A DNA stretch of 33,588 bases from Bacteroidales bacterium. GTDB taxonomy: Bacteria > Bacteroidota > Bacteroidia > Bacteroidales > UBA12077. Within the stretch, counting starts at the first letter, position 1. Every line of letters starts with the position of its first letter. Under the pieces are notes generated by a model. The model saw only the letters and a program-made list of their open reading frames with translations, did not search any database and had not been told where the DNA came from. The translations under genes and the position numbers were made by a program. Shown here in pieces: positions 8,178 through 18,262 of the stretch. The stretch is taken from positions 1 through 33,588 of the forward strand of contig JAGXLC010000014.1 in the NCBI GenBank assembly GCA_018334875.1, in the 5' to 3' direction.

Positions 8178-9380
8178 ATGCGACATTTAACAGCAGTTTC
8201 ACTCTTGATTCTAATCGGTATTGTTTCTTGCTCTACCCAATCAGCTAACCAGGAAGGAATTATAACAGGTTCTGAACGCACGGGTTTTTATATTCCCAAG
8301 CTGGAGGATAAAAGCGTTGCCCTCGTGGCCAATCATACGTCACTGGTCGATTCGGTCCATCTGGTGGATACTTTGCTTTCCCAGGGAATTCAGATAAAGA
8401 AAATATTCAGCCCGGAGCATGGATTCAGGGGCGATGCCGGAGCGGGTGAAGGAGTGAAAAGCTATCGGGATGAAAAAACCGGTTTGCCTGTAATTTCTCT
8501 TTATGGAGACAAAAAGAAGCCAGATCCCGATGATTTGAAGGATGTGGATGTTGTTGTTTTTGATATCCAGGATGTTGGAGTGCGTTTTTATACATATATT
8601 TCGACCATGCATTATGTGATGGAAACATGTGCGGAAACCGGGACTGAATTCATGGTATTGGACCGGCCCAATCCCAACGGCTTTTATGTTGACGGACCGA
8701 TCCTGGATACACAGTACCGGTCCTTCGTAGGGATGCATCGCATACCTATTGTACATGGTATGACCATTGCAGAACTGGCCAGGATGATCAATCAGGAAGG
8801 ATGGCTGGAAGATGGAAAGAAATGCGATTATGAATGGGTATCCTGTAAAAATTATACCCACGATTCACTCTATGAACTTCCCGTGAAACCTTCTCCCAAT
8901 TTGCCCAATATGAGAAGCATATATCTGTACCCTTCTCTTTGTTTGTTTGAGGGTACCATAATGAGTGTAGGAAGGGGCACCGATTTTCCTTTCCAGGTTT
9001 TTGGTCATCCCGACATGAAAAATGCTGAAATGGAATTCACTCCCCGGTCTATTCCAGGAGCCAGCACAAATCCCAAATATAAAGGTCAGCACTGCGGGGG
9101 TATTGATTTGAGAGATTATCCGCTTGATTCTTTATTGCATAAACCCCGGATCAGGTTGAGCTGGCTTATGTTTGCCCATAGAAATACCCCCACGGATGAG
9201 TTTTTTCGTCCCTATTTCAAAAAATTAGCGGGAAATGATGAGTTATTGGAACAGATCAAAAACGGGAAATCCATTCAGGAAATAAGAGCGGGTTGGGAAG
9301 ATGGATTGGAGCAGTTCATGAACAAGCGCCAACAATATCTGATTTATGAAGATTTTACCGGAGACACCCCGGAGCAATAG
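8178..9380 (+). CDS. namZ: Exo-beta-N-acetylmuramidase, NamZ/DUF1343 family (GH171) lipoprotein
   Basis: A 400-residue lipoprotein with a signal ending IVSC (Cys18). The body matches the DUF1343 family, now known as GH171, whose characterised members release MurNAc from the non-reducing end of peptidoglycan fragments. Landmarks are FSPEHGFRGDAG, VVFDIQDVGVRFYTYI, LDRPNPNG, and LYPSLCLFEGT followed by SVGRGTDFPFQVFG, all in the usual order and over the usual length. It probably acts in the periplasm or at the outer membrane in cell-wall recycling, which fits the MltF-type transglycosylase encoded 4.5 kb away. It is divergent from the permease gene and likely monocistronic. Confidence 0.85.
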   Translation: MRHLTAVSLLILIGIVSCSTQSANQEGIITGSERTGFYIPKLEDKSVALVANHTSLVDSVHLVDTLLSQGIQIKKIFSPEHGFRGDAGAGEGVKSYRDEKTGLPVISLYGDKKKPDPDDLKDVDVVVFDIQDVGVRFYTYISTMHYVMETCAETGTEFMVLDRPNPNGFYVDGPILDTQYRSFVGMHRIPIVHGMTIAELARMINQEGWLEDGKKCDYEWVSCKNYTHDSLYELPVKPSPNLPNMRSIYLYPSLCLFEGTIMSVGRGTDFPFQVFGHPDMKNAEMEFTPRSIPGASTNPKYKGQHCGGIDLRDYPLDSLLHKPRIRLSWLMFAHRNTPTDEFFRPYFKKLAGNDELLEQIKNGKSIQEIRAGWEDGLEQFMNKRQQYLIYEDFTGDTPEQ

Positions 9381-9482
9381 GGGAAGTGTTTTTTGCTTCT
9401 CAAAACATTTTGTACTTTGAAAGATTTTTCCGAAACAATACATTGCTGATGCGTATTATTAATATTTACAAAGGAAGTCCTT

Positions 9483-9923
9483 ATGAGTAAGTTGTCTCCG
9501 GATAAATATTTTAAGTCATTGAGCAAACTCTATATAAACCTTATTTTCATACAATTGGTTTTTATACTGATGGCCCTGTATTTACGAACCGAACAGTTTG
9601 TTGGCCATGAATTCGGTGATTTTGAGTTTTTTAAAATCATTGTTCCTTTGTTTGCAGGAGTGGGAATATATGAAGGCAACGTTTTATACAAACGAAGGAT
9701 CAAAGAAGCGAGGAAAAAGCCTACATTGGCAGAGAAACTGGCAGATTACCGCCTGGGGCTCATATTGCGCTATATTTTATGGATTGCCCCTTCACTATTT
9801 GCCATAGCTGCTTATTTTCTGACCGGAACCTGGATATATCTGGCCATATCGGGGCTGATCATATTGGTTTTCTTAATTAACCGCCCGGGGATGGATAAAA
9901 CAAAGGAAGACCTCGGACTTTAG
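9483..9923 (+). CDS. Small hypothetical membrane protein
   Basis: A 146-residue protein with about four predicted membrane segments: roughly residues 18-34, 48-64, 95-113 and 117-132. A basic loop (KRRIKEARKKP, about 70-80) lies between the second and third. No enzymatic motif is seen and the family is not recognised. A purine-rich AAAGGAAG stands about 6 bases before the ATG. The gene follows the NamZ-type gene by 102 bases on the same strand and may have its own promoter. Confidence 0.65.
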   Translation: MSKLSPDKYFKSLSKLYINLIFIQLVFILMALYLRTEQFVGHEFGDFEFFKIIVPLFAGVGIYEGNVLYKRRIKEARKKPTLAEKLADYRLGLILRYILWIAPSLFAIAAYFLTGTWIYLAISGLIILVFLINRPGMDKTKEDLGL

Positions 9924-9976
9924 TAAACCGAGAGACCATTTCTTTTGGAGTAAGTCCTAAGTTTGCCCGATTGGTT

Positions 9977-10145
9977 TTAATTAGAGTCTGTCTATAATAT
10001 CCGCTGGCGGCGTTACGCTCGTTTTTCATGCCAGTCGATTACATTAAGTAAACTCCTGGCATTCAAAACTCGCAAGCCTTGCCAGCGAACATTCCAGACG
10101 AGACTCTTTCAATTCTTCTTGACTTTATGGACAAACACTAATTAA
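9977..10145. mobile_element. MITE-like repeat, copy 1
   Basis: This ~169-bp non-coding element begins TTAATTAGAGTCTGTC and ends GACAAACACTAATTAA, imperfect terminal inverted repeats of about 25 bp with some 20 matches. Inside, CGTTTTTCATGCCAG and CTGGCATTCAAAACTCG form the top of a long imperfect hairpin, continued by GCTGGC/GCCAGC. A second copy lies at 22360-22529 and is about 85-90% identical except for the hairpin loop. No open reading frame is present, so it would have to be moved by a transposase encoded elsewhere. Confidence 0.75.
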
Positions 10146-10176
10146 TTCGGGCTCTGTAATACATAACCTGCCGAAG

Positions 10177-11409
10177 CTACTGTCTGTTTCTATATTCTGA
10201 GACGGGCTGTTCGACCGTTCTTCCCGGATAAGCCTTTAATGCTTCCTCAAGTGTTTCCATGGCGTTTTTAAGGTCGTCGATGTTGAGCACATAGGCAATA
10301 CGGGCTTCGTTCCTGCCCAGCCCCGGAGATGAATAGAAACCGGAAGCGGGAGCGATCATTACGGTTTGATTTTTATGGTGAAAATCATTCAACATCCATT
10401 GCGCGAATCGTTCGGTATCATCCACAGGAAGTTTCACCACCGTATAAAAAGCGCCTTTGGGCATGGGAGAATATACACCTTCCATTTTGTTTAACCGCTC
10501 CACCATAAAGTTTCTGCGTTCGATGTATTCATTATACACCTCATCAAAGTATTCGTCAGGGGTGTCCAGTGCAGCTTCACCTGCTATCTGGCCAAATGCC
10601 GGAGGACATAGTCTGGCCTGTGCAAGTTTCATGGAATTGGCAATGATATCCTTGTTTTTAGATATCAGGGCGCCGATGCGTGCACCACACATGCTGTATC
10701 TCTTGGAGACGGAATCTATTAACACAACATTGTTTTGGATTCCTTTTAGATGCATGGCCGATATGTGCGCTTTTCCATCATAGCAGAATTCCCGGTACAC
10801 TTCATCGGAAAAGAGAAAGAGATCGTGACGCTGGACAAGGGTTTTCAGTTTTTGCATTTCTCCTTCAGAATACAAATATCCTGTGGGATTGTTGGGATTA
10901 CAGATCACGATCCCCTTGGTTTTTTGCGTGATCAGTTTCTCAAATTCTTCAATCGAAGGAAGCGCAAAATCATGCTGTATGGACGAAGTCACAGGCTTAA
11001 CATTGACCCCGGCTGTTATGGCGAAACCATTGTAATTGGCATAGAAAGGTTCCGGTATGATTATTTCATCGCCGTGGTTCAAACATGTATTAAAAGCAAA
11101 AAGCACAGCTTCTGAGCCTCCTGTGGTTATTAACATATCGTTATGATCTATGTCAATGCCTTGATTTTGATAATATCCGGCAAGCTTTTTCCGGTAAGAC
11201 TCATTCCCCGCCGAATGGGTGTATTCCACCACCTTAATATCCGTATTTTTAACGGCATTCAACGCCTCTTTGGGTGTCGCAATATCAGGCTGACCAATAT
11301 TTAAATGGTATACTTTTCTGCCTTTCTTTTTTGCGGCTTCTGCATAAGGTACCAATTTTCTGATCGGAGACTCAGGCATCAGATTGGCTTTATTCGAAAT
11401 TTCGGGCAT
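10177..11409 (-). CDS. PLP-dependent class I/II aminotransferase (aspartate aminotransferase-like)
   Basis: A 410-residue fold-type I aminotransferase. The PLP lysine is K236 in DSVSKRYSMCGARIG. Other landmarks are GQPDIATPKE near the N-terminus, NPNNPTGYLYS, FSDEVYREF, and the C-terminal carboxylate-binding Arg in NEARIAYVLN. It most resembles cytosolic aspartate/aromatic aminotransferases of the I-gamma type; the amino-acid specificity cannot be read. It follows the DUF1573 gene by 17 bases on the same strand, so the two may be co-transcribed, with no evident functional link. Confidence 0.85.
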   Translation of the reverse strand: MPEISNKANLMPESPIRKLVPYAEAAKKKGRKVYHLNIGQPDIATPKEALNAVKNTDIKVVEYTHSAGNESYRKKLAGYYQNQGIDIDHNDMLITTGGSEAVLFAFNTCLNHGDEIIIPEPFYANYNGFAITAGVNVKPVTSSIQHDFALPSIEEFEKLITQKTKGIVICNPNNPTGYLYSEGEMQKLKTLVQRHDLFLFSDEVYREFCYDGKAHISAMHLKGIQNNVVLIDSVSKRYSMCGARIGALISKNKDIIANSMKLAQARLCPPAFGQIAGEAALDTPDEYFDEVYNEYIERRNFMVERLNKMEGVYSPMPKGAFYTVVKLPVDDTERFAQWMLNDFHHKNQTVMIAPASGFYSSPGLGRNEARIAYVLNIDDLKNAMETLEEALKAYPGRTVEQPVSEYRNRQ

Positions 11410-11426
11410 GAGCGTATGGGCTTTTT

Positions 11427-11852
11427 TTATTCTTTACTGGCTGTGCTCTCTGTTACTACTTTCCCTTTAATTCTTAATAATAAGGGAGAATTCTTTGCAT
11501 TGGAATAAACCCTGATGGATTTGGAAAAATTGCCTTTGATCCGCGTATTGTATTTTACTTCAATGCTTGCGGTGTCACTTGGATTAATGGGCTCTTTGGG
11601 CCACGAAGGGGTGGTGCAGCCACAGGAAGCCCTTACCTTGGTCAATAGCAGAGGCTCCTGACCCTTGTTTTCAAATTTAAAGCGGCATGTACCATCTCCC
11701 TTGTAATTAATTTCCCCGTAATTATAGGTTTTCTTTTCGAATTCGATGACGGGTTTGTTTTCCTTTTCTCCGGATGCATTATCGGTGCCCTGTGCGAAAC
11801 TTGTTGATACGGCAAAAACGATCAATAAAGATAATAAAGCTGTTCGTTTCAT
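11427..11852 (-). CDS. DUF1573 family secreted protein
   Basis: A 141-residue protein with a Sec signal peptide (residues 1-20, ending SFAQ) and one DUF1573 domain, an Ig-like fold frequent in Bacteroidota. The signature SCGCTTPSWPKEPI is present, with YNTRIKGNFSKSIRVYSN in the second half. The molecular function of the family is not established; periplasmic or surface location is expected. It is the first gene of a possible two-gene unit with the aminotransferase. Confidence 0.85.
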   Translation of the reverse strand: MKRTALLSLLIVFAVSTSFAQGTDNASGEKENKPVIEFEKKTYNYGEINYKGDGTCRFKFENKGQEPLLLTKVRASCGCTTPSWPKEPINPSDTASIEVKYNTRIKGNFSKSIRVYSNAKNSPLLLRIKGKVVTESTASKE

Positions 11853-11873
11853 AGAATCTTTGATTTTAGTTTA

Positions 11874-11881
11874 CAAATATA
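11874..11881 (-). promoter_or_regulatory. Possible -7 promoter box for the DUF1573 gene
   Basis: On the minus strand this reads TATATTTG, a match to TAnnTTTG, 21 bases before the ATG. No -33 element is evident at standard spacing. Confidence 0.4.
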
Positions 11882-12016
11882 ATTCTACGTAAGCAATTAT
11901 AATATGTTTTATATTATTAAAATGATTTTTTAAGAACTTTCCCCAATGAAATCTGCTTGTTTAGAGATTAATTTATAATTTTACGCGATTTTTAAATTTA
12001 TAACGCCGCTGAGATT

Positions 12017-14638
12017 ATGGATATTGCAAAGAAATATGATCCTTCGAAAGTTGAGCAGAAATGGTATCAGTATTGGATGGATAAAGAATTTTTTCATTCC
12101 GAACCGGATGAACGCGAACCTTACACCATTGTAATCCCGCCTCCTAATGTGACAGGCGTATTGCATATGGGACATATTCTGAACAATACCATTCAGGATA
12201 TTCTTATCCGGCGTGCAAGAATGCTTGGTAAAAATGCGTGTTGGGTTCCGGGTACCGACCATGCCTCTATTGCCACAGAGGCTAAAGTGGTGGCTAAACT
12301 CAAAAAAGAAGGCATTGATAAATATTCTCTTACCAGGGAAGAATTTCTGAAGCATGCCTGGGAATGGAAAGAAAAACATGGGGGAATTATACTCGAGCAG
12401 TTGAAGAAGCTGGGGGCCTCATGTGACTGGAATCGCACCAAGTTCACCATGGATGACGATATGTATGAAAGCGTCATTAAAGTCTTTATTGATCTTTATG
12501 AAAAAGGTTATGTTTACAGGGGTGTGCGGATGGTTAACTGGGACCCTGAAGCGAAAACAGCCATTTCTGACGAAGAAGTGGATTATAAAGAAGTCCAGTC
12601 AAAACTATATTATATAAAGTATCCTGTTGACGGGACGGATGAATTTATTGAAATTGCCACCACCCGGCCTGAGACCATACTTGGTGATACCGCTGTTTGT
12701 GTAAATCCCGGTGATACCAGGTATACCCATCTACAAGGCAAAGAAGTCATCGTTCCTGTGATTAACAGGAAGGTTCCTTTAATAGTGGATGACTATGTAG
12801 ATATGGAGTTTGGCTCCGGCGCCTTAAAAATTACTCCGGCTCACGATGAAAACGACTATGAAATTGGCCTTCGGCATAACCTTAAAACCATTGATATATT
12901 CAATGACGATGGCACACTGAATGAAAATGCCGAAATTCATATTGGTGAGGATCGCTTTGAAGCAAGGGATAACTTTGTCAGGGACCTGGAAAATGAAGGC
13001 TATCTGATTAAGGAGGAAGATTATACCAATAGCATCGGCTTTTCAGAACGAACCGATGCGGTGATCGAACCCAAGCTTTCCACACAATGGTTCTGCCGGA
13101 TGAAAGAAATGGCAAAGCCGGCCCTCGAAAATGTGATCAATGATAACATCCGTTTTCATCCTTCCAAATTCAAAAATATTTACAAGCATTGGATGGAAAA
13201 CATTAAGGATTGGTGTATTTCCAGGCAATTGTGGTGGGGCCAGCGGATACCTGCTTATTATCTTCCCGATGGCAATTATGTAGTAGCAGAAAATGAAACC
13301 GAAGCGCTGAAAAAAGCCAAAGAGAAAACGGACAATTATGAATTGACCGTAAATGATCTGAAACAGGACCCGGATGTGCTCGACACGTGGTTCTCTTCAT
13401 GGCTGTGGCCCATATCTGTATTCGACGGCATAAGAAATCCGGATAACGAGGATATCAATTATTATTATCCCACCGATGACCTGGTAACCGCACCGGAAAT
13501 CCTCTTCTTTTGGGTAGCCAGGATGATCATGGCCGGTTATGAGTACAGAGGTAAAAAGCCTTTTGGGAATGTGTATCTTACAGGTGTTGTCAGGGACAAT
13601 CAGAGAAGGAAAATGTCTAAATCCCTGGGCAATTCACCCGATCCGCTTCGTTTGATCAATCAGTACGGGGCTGATGGAGTACGTGTGGGTATGCTGCTTT
13701 GCTCCCCGGCAGGAAACGATTTGCTTTTCGATGAAAGCCTGACCGAACAGGGCCGAAATTTCGGCAATAAGATATGGAATGCTTTCCGGCTGGTGAAAAA
13801 CTGGAATGTGGATGAAAACATTGATCAGCCTGCACATTCCGCGGAAGCCATCGATTGGTTCAGGAACCGGTTGAATAAAGCCATCGGCGAACTCGATGAG
13901 CAATATGCCAAATTCAGGCTTTCCGATGCTTTGATGAATTTATACAGATTGTTCTGGGATGAATTTTCCTCCTGGTACCTGGAGATCGTTAAACCCGGAT
14001 ATCAGCAGCCTGTGGACAAGAAAACCTTTGAGGCTACACTATCCTTTTTTGAGCAGCTTATGGTGCTGTTGCATCCCATTATGCCTTTTATTACGGAGGA
14101 AATATGGCAGTTGATTTATGACAGGGGAAGCGATGAAAGCATTATGGTTACGGAAGTGCCACGAAAAGGACCCTCTGATGCGGAGCTGCTCACTTCCTTT
14201 GAAAAGGTTAAGGAGCTGATCACTTCAGTCAGAAATATCCGAAAAGATAAGGAAATTCCCAATAAAGAGGCGCTTTCCCTTAAAGTGAACGGAGAGCATA
14301 TGGCCAAATATGATCCCATTGTACGAAAAATGGCCAATATCGATCATATTGAAGGAATCTCAGGCAAGCCGGATAATGCTGTTTCTTTTATGGTAGGAAC
14401 CACTGAATATTATATTCCGGTGGAGAATTTGCTTGATAAAGAGGAGGAAATCAAAAAACTGGAAGAGGAGTTGGAATATACCCGGGGTTTCTTGCAATCC
14501 GTTTTGAAAAAGCTCGATAATGAACAATTCGTCCGCAATGCACCGGAAAAAGTGATTGATCGTGAACGTAAGAAGAAAGAGGATGCTGAGCAGAAGATAA
14601 AAACCCTCGAGGAACGAATCAGCAGTTTAAAGGGGTGA
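12017..14638 (+). CDS. valS: Valyl-tRNA synthetase
   Basis: A full-length 873-residue class Ia aminoacyl-tRNA synthetase that charges tRNA-Val. The HIGH-type signature is HMGH at residues 50-53 within [13 protein letters not shown], and the KMSKS loop is around residue 532 ([14 protein letters not shown]). The CP1 editing domain lies between them, with [13 protein letters not shown] and the HDENDYE segment. [11 protein letters not shown] strand and the anticodon-binding domain follow. The C-terminal ~65 residues form the Glu/Lys-rich coiled coil typical of ValS. Start and length agree with the family. Confidence 0.97.
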   Translation: MDIAKKYDPSKVEQKWYQYWMDKEFFHSEPDEREPYTIVIPPPNVTGVLHMGHILNNTIQDILIRRARMLGKNACWVPGTDHASIATEAKVVAKLKKEGIDKYSLTREEFLKHAWEWKEKHGGIILEQLKKLGASCDWNRTKFTMDDDMYESVIKVFIDLYEKGYVYRGVRMVNWDPEAKTAISDEEVDYKEVQSKLYYIKYPVDGTDEFIEIATTRPETILGDTAVCVNPGDTRYTHLQGKEVIVPVINRKVPLIVDDYVDMEFGSGALKITPAHDENDYEIGLRHNLKTIDIFNDDGTLNENAEIHIGEDRFEARDNFVRDLENEGYLIKEEDYTNSIGFSERTDAVIEPKLSTQWFCRMKEMAKPALENVINDNIRFHPSKFKNIYKHWMENIKDWCISRQLWWGQRIPAYYLPDGNYVVAENETEALKKAKEKTDNYELTVNDLKQDPDVLDTWFSSWLWPISVFDGIRNPDNEDINYYYPTDDLVTAPEILFFWVARMIMAGYEYRGKKPFGNVYLTGVVRDNQRRKMSKSLGNSPDPLRLINQYGADGVRVGMLLCSPAGNDLLFDESLTEQGRNFGNKIWNAFRLVKNWNVDENIDQPAHSAEAIDWFRNRLNKAIGELDEQYAKFRLSDALMNLYRLFWDEFSSWYLEIVKPGYQQPVDKKTFEATLSFFEQLMVLLHPIMPFITEEIWQLIYDRGSDESIMVTEVPRKGPSDAELLTSFEKVKELITSVRNIRKDKEIPNKEALSLKVNGEHMAKYDPIVRKMANIDHIEGISGKPDNAVSFMVGTTEYYIPVENLLDKEEEIKKLEEELEYTRGFLQSVLKKLDNEQFVRNAPEKVIDRERKKKEDAEQKIKTLEERISSLKG

Positions 14639-14701
14639 TCGGAAGGAACACCAATTTATCCCGGTCAGCGGTTATGCTGAGGTGAAAATCCAAAGTACCT
14701 G

Positions 14702-16687
14702 TCAAACGATTTTAAAGAGTTTATCCGCTTTCATGGATTTTTTCCCGAAGAAATGCACAACAAGGAACATTAAGAGTAATCCGGCCGGGAAAGTAAAGTA
14801 GGCGGGTATTCCATAGGCCGAAGGTATGGTGCCGATTCCCGTGGCAATTCCCCCGACTGTCAAGGCATAGGGCAGCTGGGTGCGCACGTGGTCAATGTGA
14901 TTGCAGGAACTAGCCAGGGAGCTGAGAATGGTTGTGTCCGAGATGGGCGAGCAGTGGTCGCCCATAACAGAACCGGCAAGCACACAGGAAACCACATTAT
15001 AAAATATCGACAGGGACATGGCCTTTTCCAGTCCGGCTTCTTGCGCAATAAGCCATGAAGCAGGCAATATCAACGGATAAAGGATGGCCATTGTCCCCCA
15101 TGATGAGCCTGTTGAGAAAGCTACCAGGGCAGCAAGGATAAAGGTCAGGGCCGGAACCAGAAATGGTGCCAGGTTGATGCTTACAAGCGTTTGGGAGATA
15201 AAATCGGCCGTATGCAAATGTTTGGTGAGTAATGCCAGCGACCAGGCCAGTACAAGGATGATAATGGCGGTTAACATGGTTTTAAATCCATCGATAAGGG
15301 TTTCGACGGCTTTTTTCAGATTCAGCAATTTTTTTGTTATGGTAAGTACCAGTGCTATAATAACCCCTAAAATAGAAGACCACAATAAAGCTTTAAATGA
15401 ATCCGAATTTCCGATGATAACGGAAATTTTCTTGGAAAATGTGAGTTCCGGATCTCCCCAGATCTGCGGGTCCCATCCCGTATAAAGCAAACCGATAAAG
15501 GTGCCGAAAATCACAATTGCTACAGGTATAACCGCATTATACGCCCTGGGTTTGATATGTTCAGGGATGTCTATTTCGTTTTCCTGACTGTTGTTGTTCT
15601 TTTCATCATCCCGGATGATCTTCCCTGTTCGTGCCCTTTGTTCAGCCCGGAACATGGGTCCGAAATCCCGCCCTTTATAGGTGAGCATTAAAATAAATAA
15701 TAGGGCGAATATGGGGTAGAAGGAGTAAGCAAGCGAATTAATGAATACATTATATGGACTTTGATCCAGCCCCAGTGTATTGATGCCGTCCTGTATATAG
15801 CTGAGCTCCGCTCCGATCCAGGTTGTCACAAAGGCGATGGCAGCAATGGGTGCCGCAGTGGAGTCAACAATATAGGCCAGTTTTTCCCGTGAGATCTTTA
15901 AACGGTCGGTTACAGGACGCATGGTATTTCCCACCACCAGCGTATTGGCATAGTCATCAAAGAAAATGGCCATGCCCAGAAGCCAGGTGACGAATTGCCC
16001 CGAACGGGCACTTTTGGCATATTTTGAGAGAATTTTCACAACCCCTTTCATGCCTCCGTTTTTGGTGATGATACCCACCATTCCACCAATAAGCATTGAA
16101 AAGACAATGATCGAAAGATGCTCTTCATTCCCCAGAGATTGCAGTACGTAAGTGTCGGGTATGGCAAATATACCTTTGAAAAAAGCCGAAAAAATCCCTG
16201 CACCCTGATGTGCATAAATGGTAGTGGTTCCTAAAAGAATGCCGATAAAAAGGGCCGAATACACTTCTTTAAAAATAAGGGCAAATAAAATGGCGACCAG
16301 CGGCGGGATGATGGAGAACCACAAAGGAATGGGGTTGATATGGGTCTGGTATTCAAAATCCTGATAATTAATGGTAAAATCGGTTTCTTTGGTAAATTTC
16401 CGGGAAAAGGTGGCGTTACCTTTTGTGATCTCTACCGGTACAGGCTGACCGTTAACCTGTAAGGAAATTTTTTTCCCCTCATAAACTTCCCGGAATTCCT
16501 CGCTCCGGAATTGGAGGGTGATCTCGTGCTCAATATTCCTGACAATGATGTCCGTATGTTCAACCCGGATATCTTTCGGGTTAATAGTGATTTCAGGGGA
16601 AACACTTGAGTGGCTAAATACAGATGGGGTATAAAACAAAGTCAGAAAAAGAAGCAAAACTGGCCCAATAAGAGACTTCCCTTTCAT
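14702..16687 (-). CDS. NhaC-family Na+/H+ antiporter with secreted N-terminal domain
   Basis: A 661-residue membrane protein. Residues ~120-650 form an NhaC-type transporter with about 11-12 membrane segments and family motifs such as FFDDYANTLVVGNTMRPVTD, STAAPIAAIAFVTTWIG and STGSSWGTMAILYP, plus VMGDHCSPISDTT. It probably exchanges Na+ (or an organic substrate) for H+ or Na+. Residues 1-25 are a signal peptide, and about 95 residues of predicted beta-rich extracytoplasmic domain come before the first transporter helix near residue 121. NhaC proteins usually lack this part. A cytoplasmic charged loop (RARTGKIIRDDEKNNNSQ) splits the two halves. Single gene. Confidence 0.85.
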   Translation of the reverse strand: MKGKSLIGPVLLLFLTLFYTPSVFSHSSVSPEITINPKDIRVEHTDIIVRNIEHEITLQFRSEEFREVYEGKKISLQVNGQPVPVEITKGNATFSRKFTKETDFTINYQDFEYQTHINPIPLWFSIIPPLVAILFALIFKEVYSALFIGILLGTTTIYAHQGAGIFSAFFKGIFAIPDTYVLQSLGNEEHLSIIVFSMLIGGMVGIITKNGGMKGVVKILSKYAKSARSGQFVTWLLGMAIFFDDYANTLVVGNTMRPVTDRLKISREKLAYIVDSTAAPIAAIAFVTTWIGAELSYIQDGINTLGLDQSPYNVFINSLAYSFYPIFALLFILMLTYKGRDFGPMFRAEQRARTGKIIRDDEKNNNSQENEIDIPEHIKPRAYNAVIPVAIVIFGTFIGLLYTGWDPQIWGDPELTFSKKISVIIGNSDSFKALLWSSILGVIIALVLTITKKLLNLKKAVETLIDGFKTMLTAIIILVLAWSLALLTKHLHTADFISQTLVSINLAPFLVPALTFILAALVAFSTGSSWGTMAILYPLILPASWLIAQEAGLEKAMSLSIFYNVVSCVLAGSVMGDHCSPISDTTILSSLASSCNHIDHVRTQLPYALTVGGIATGIGTIPSAYGIPAYFTFPAGLLLMFLVVHFFGKKSMKADKLFKIV

Positions 16688-16817
16688 GAGTAGCGATTTT
16701 GAATAAGCATCGAATGTAATTAAAATAATTTATTTCGTTATTAACATAATTTAAAAATTTAATTTTTGAAATGAAGCAAAAATTGTTGTAATTTGATAGG
16801 TGTTAAATTTTTGTACT

Positions 16818-17405
16818 ATGCAGATTCATTATGATTTTTTCAGAGTAGAAAACGATAATATGACGCCCGCACGGGGCCGTATATTGATCTCAGAGCCATT
16901 GCTCAATGACTCCTATTTTAAGCGTTCTGTGGTGCTGCTTACAGAACATTCTGAAAACGGATCTGTAGGATTCGTATTGAATAAGCCCATTGATATATCC
17001 ATCACCGAGGTTATCGAGGATTTTCCCTCTTTTGATACCACTTTGTATGTTGGCGGCCCGGTGGGTAAAGATACGGTACACTATATTCATACCTTGGGAG
17101 AACTTATACCCAACTCGGTTCAAGTTAAGGATGGCATCTATTGGGGCGGGGATTTTGAGCAGGTGAAGGAATACATCAGGGAAGGGTTAATACAACCCTC
17201 ACAAATCCGCTTTTTCCTGGGGTATTCAGGTTGGAACCCTCAACAACTGGAAGGAGAAATAGAAAATAATGCATGGCTGGTGTCTGAAGTGGATGGTTCA
17301 AAAATCATGAAGCCCGATGAAAATATGTGGGAAAAAATACTTCGGAGTCTCGGCAGTCATTATAAAAGCTGGACCAATTGCCCTGAAAATCCCACCCTCA
17401 ACTAA
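16818..17405 (+). CDS. YqgE/AlgH family protein
   Basis: A 195-residue cytosolic protein of the YqgE/AlgH (DUF179) family; the biochemical function is unknown. Family landmarks are GRILISEPLLNDSYFKRSVVLLTEH, GSVGFVLNKP, YVGGPV and FFLGYSGWNPQQLEGEI. The frame is open from a GTG at 16800, but the ATG at 16818 (MQIHYDFFRVE) is the better start. Its stop overlaps the stop of the convergent class IV aminotransferase gene by 4 bases, leaving no room for a separate terminator. Confidence 0.88.
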   Translation: MQIHYDFFRVENDNMTPARGRILISEPLLNDSYFKRSVVLLTEHSENGSVGFVLNKPIDISITEVIEDFPSFDTTLYVGGPVGKDTVHYIHTLGELIPNSVQVKDGIYWGGDFEQVKEYIREGLIQPSQIRFFLGYSGWNPQQLEGEIENNAWLVSEVDGSKIMKPDENMWEKILRSLGSHYKSWTNCPENPTLN

Positions 17406-18253
17406 TCGATGCGGGTTTTTTCATTGAGCAGGTTTGCCATTTTTTTAGCAGTATTTTTAAAATACCTTTTTTGCCTTATTCCTCCTACCCATTGAATTCC
17501 GTCAATGCTATTGGTCAGAAACATCTCATCGGCATCCGTGAGGTCTTCAAATGACACCGGATGTTGACGGGACATCTTATATCCAAGATGATGGGCAAAA
17601 TCAAAAATGTGCTTCCTGATAATTCCTTCCTTACAGCCTGATTTTAAAGGCGGTGTTTTGACCACATTTTTTCTGACCAGAAAAATGTTCGAGCCGGGAG
17701 CTTCAATTATTTCATTGTTTTGGTTGACCAGAAGGCAATCATCCAGATCATGTTCTCTCTTGAAATTCCCTGCCAGTATATAAAACAAGGCATCTGTGCT
17801 ATTAAGATTGGAAAGCGGCGTAATGGGCTTTTTCAGATTCTGGAAAACATCGACGATCAGTCCTTTTTTGTTTAATGTATAGATATCGGTTTCCAGTTTT
17901 TCGCTTTCAATGAAGTAAGAACAGGAATTGGTATTGGGGGTGTACTGTCCTCCGCCATTCCTGAATACTGTAACCCTTGCCTTCGCCCCTTTGAGGTGTT
18001 TGTTTTTGTTCAGCAGCTTAACGATCTCCTGTTGAATGCGATGGTTGCTGATAGGAGGAGGAATTTCCATGTTCAGGTAATTCATGTTTTTTATGAGCCG
18101 TTCCATGTGGTCCTGAAAAAACTGTAGGGTGGTACCGTTGGCATGCATCACTTCATACAAGGCATCTCCATACCTGAATCCCCTGTTACCGGCGGAGAAT
18201 ACGGGTTCTTTCGCATCAAGGTATTGACCGTTCAGGTTGATGTATTGATCCAT
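17402..18253 (-). CDS. Class IV aminotransferase-like protein lacking the PLP lysine
   Basis: A 283-residue protein of the branched-chain aminotransferase / aminodeoxychorismate lyase fold (fold-type IV). It has the N-terminal NRGFRYGDALYEVM segment and the C-terminal EAPGSNIFLV and CKEGIIRKHI phosphate-binding segments. Where family members carry the PLP lysine (LKTLNRLEQVL in E. coli PabC, as I recall it) this protein reads LSNLNSTDALFYIL, so Asn (N151, codon AAT) replaces the lysine. The position agrees with K140-K160 in known enzymes. It may be catalytically altered or inactive. It is the third gene of the holA-rhomboid operon, 9 bases after the rhomboid gene. Confidence 0.8.
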   Translation of the reverse strand: MDQYINLNGQYLDAKEPVFSAGNRGFRYGDALYEVMHANGTTLQFFQDHMERLIKNMNYLNMEIPPPISNHRIQQEIVKLLNKNKHLKGAKARVTVFRNGGGQYTPNTNSCSYFIESEKLETDIYTLNKKGLIVDVFQNLKKPITPLSNLNSTDALFYILAGNFKREHDLDDCLLVNQNNEIIEAPGSNIFLVRKNVVKTPPLKSGCKEGIIRKHIFDFAHHLGYKMSRQHPVSFEDLTDADEMFLTNSIDGIQWVGGIRQKRYFKNTAKKMANLLNEKTRID

Positions 18254-18262
18254 AATCTATTG

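Noticed and set aside
10457-11115. Plus-strand open frames of 80-120 codons
   Set aside because: They are antisense to the aminotransferase gene with its intact PLP lysine and show no protein-like motif.
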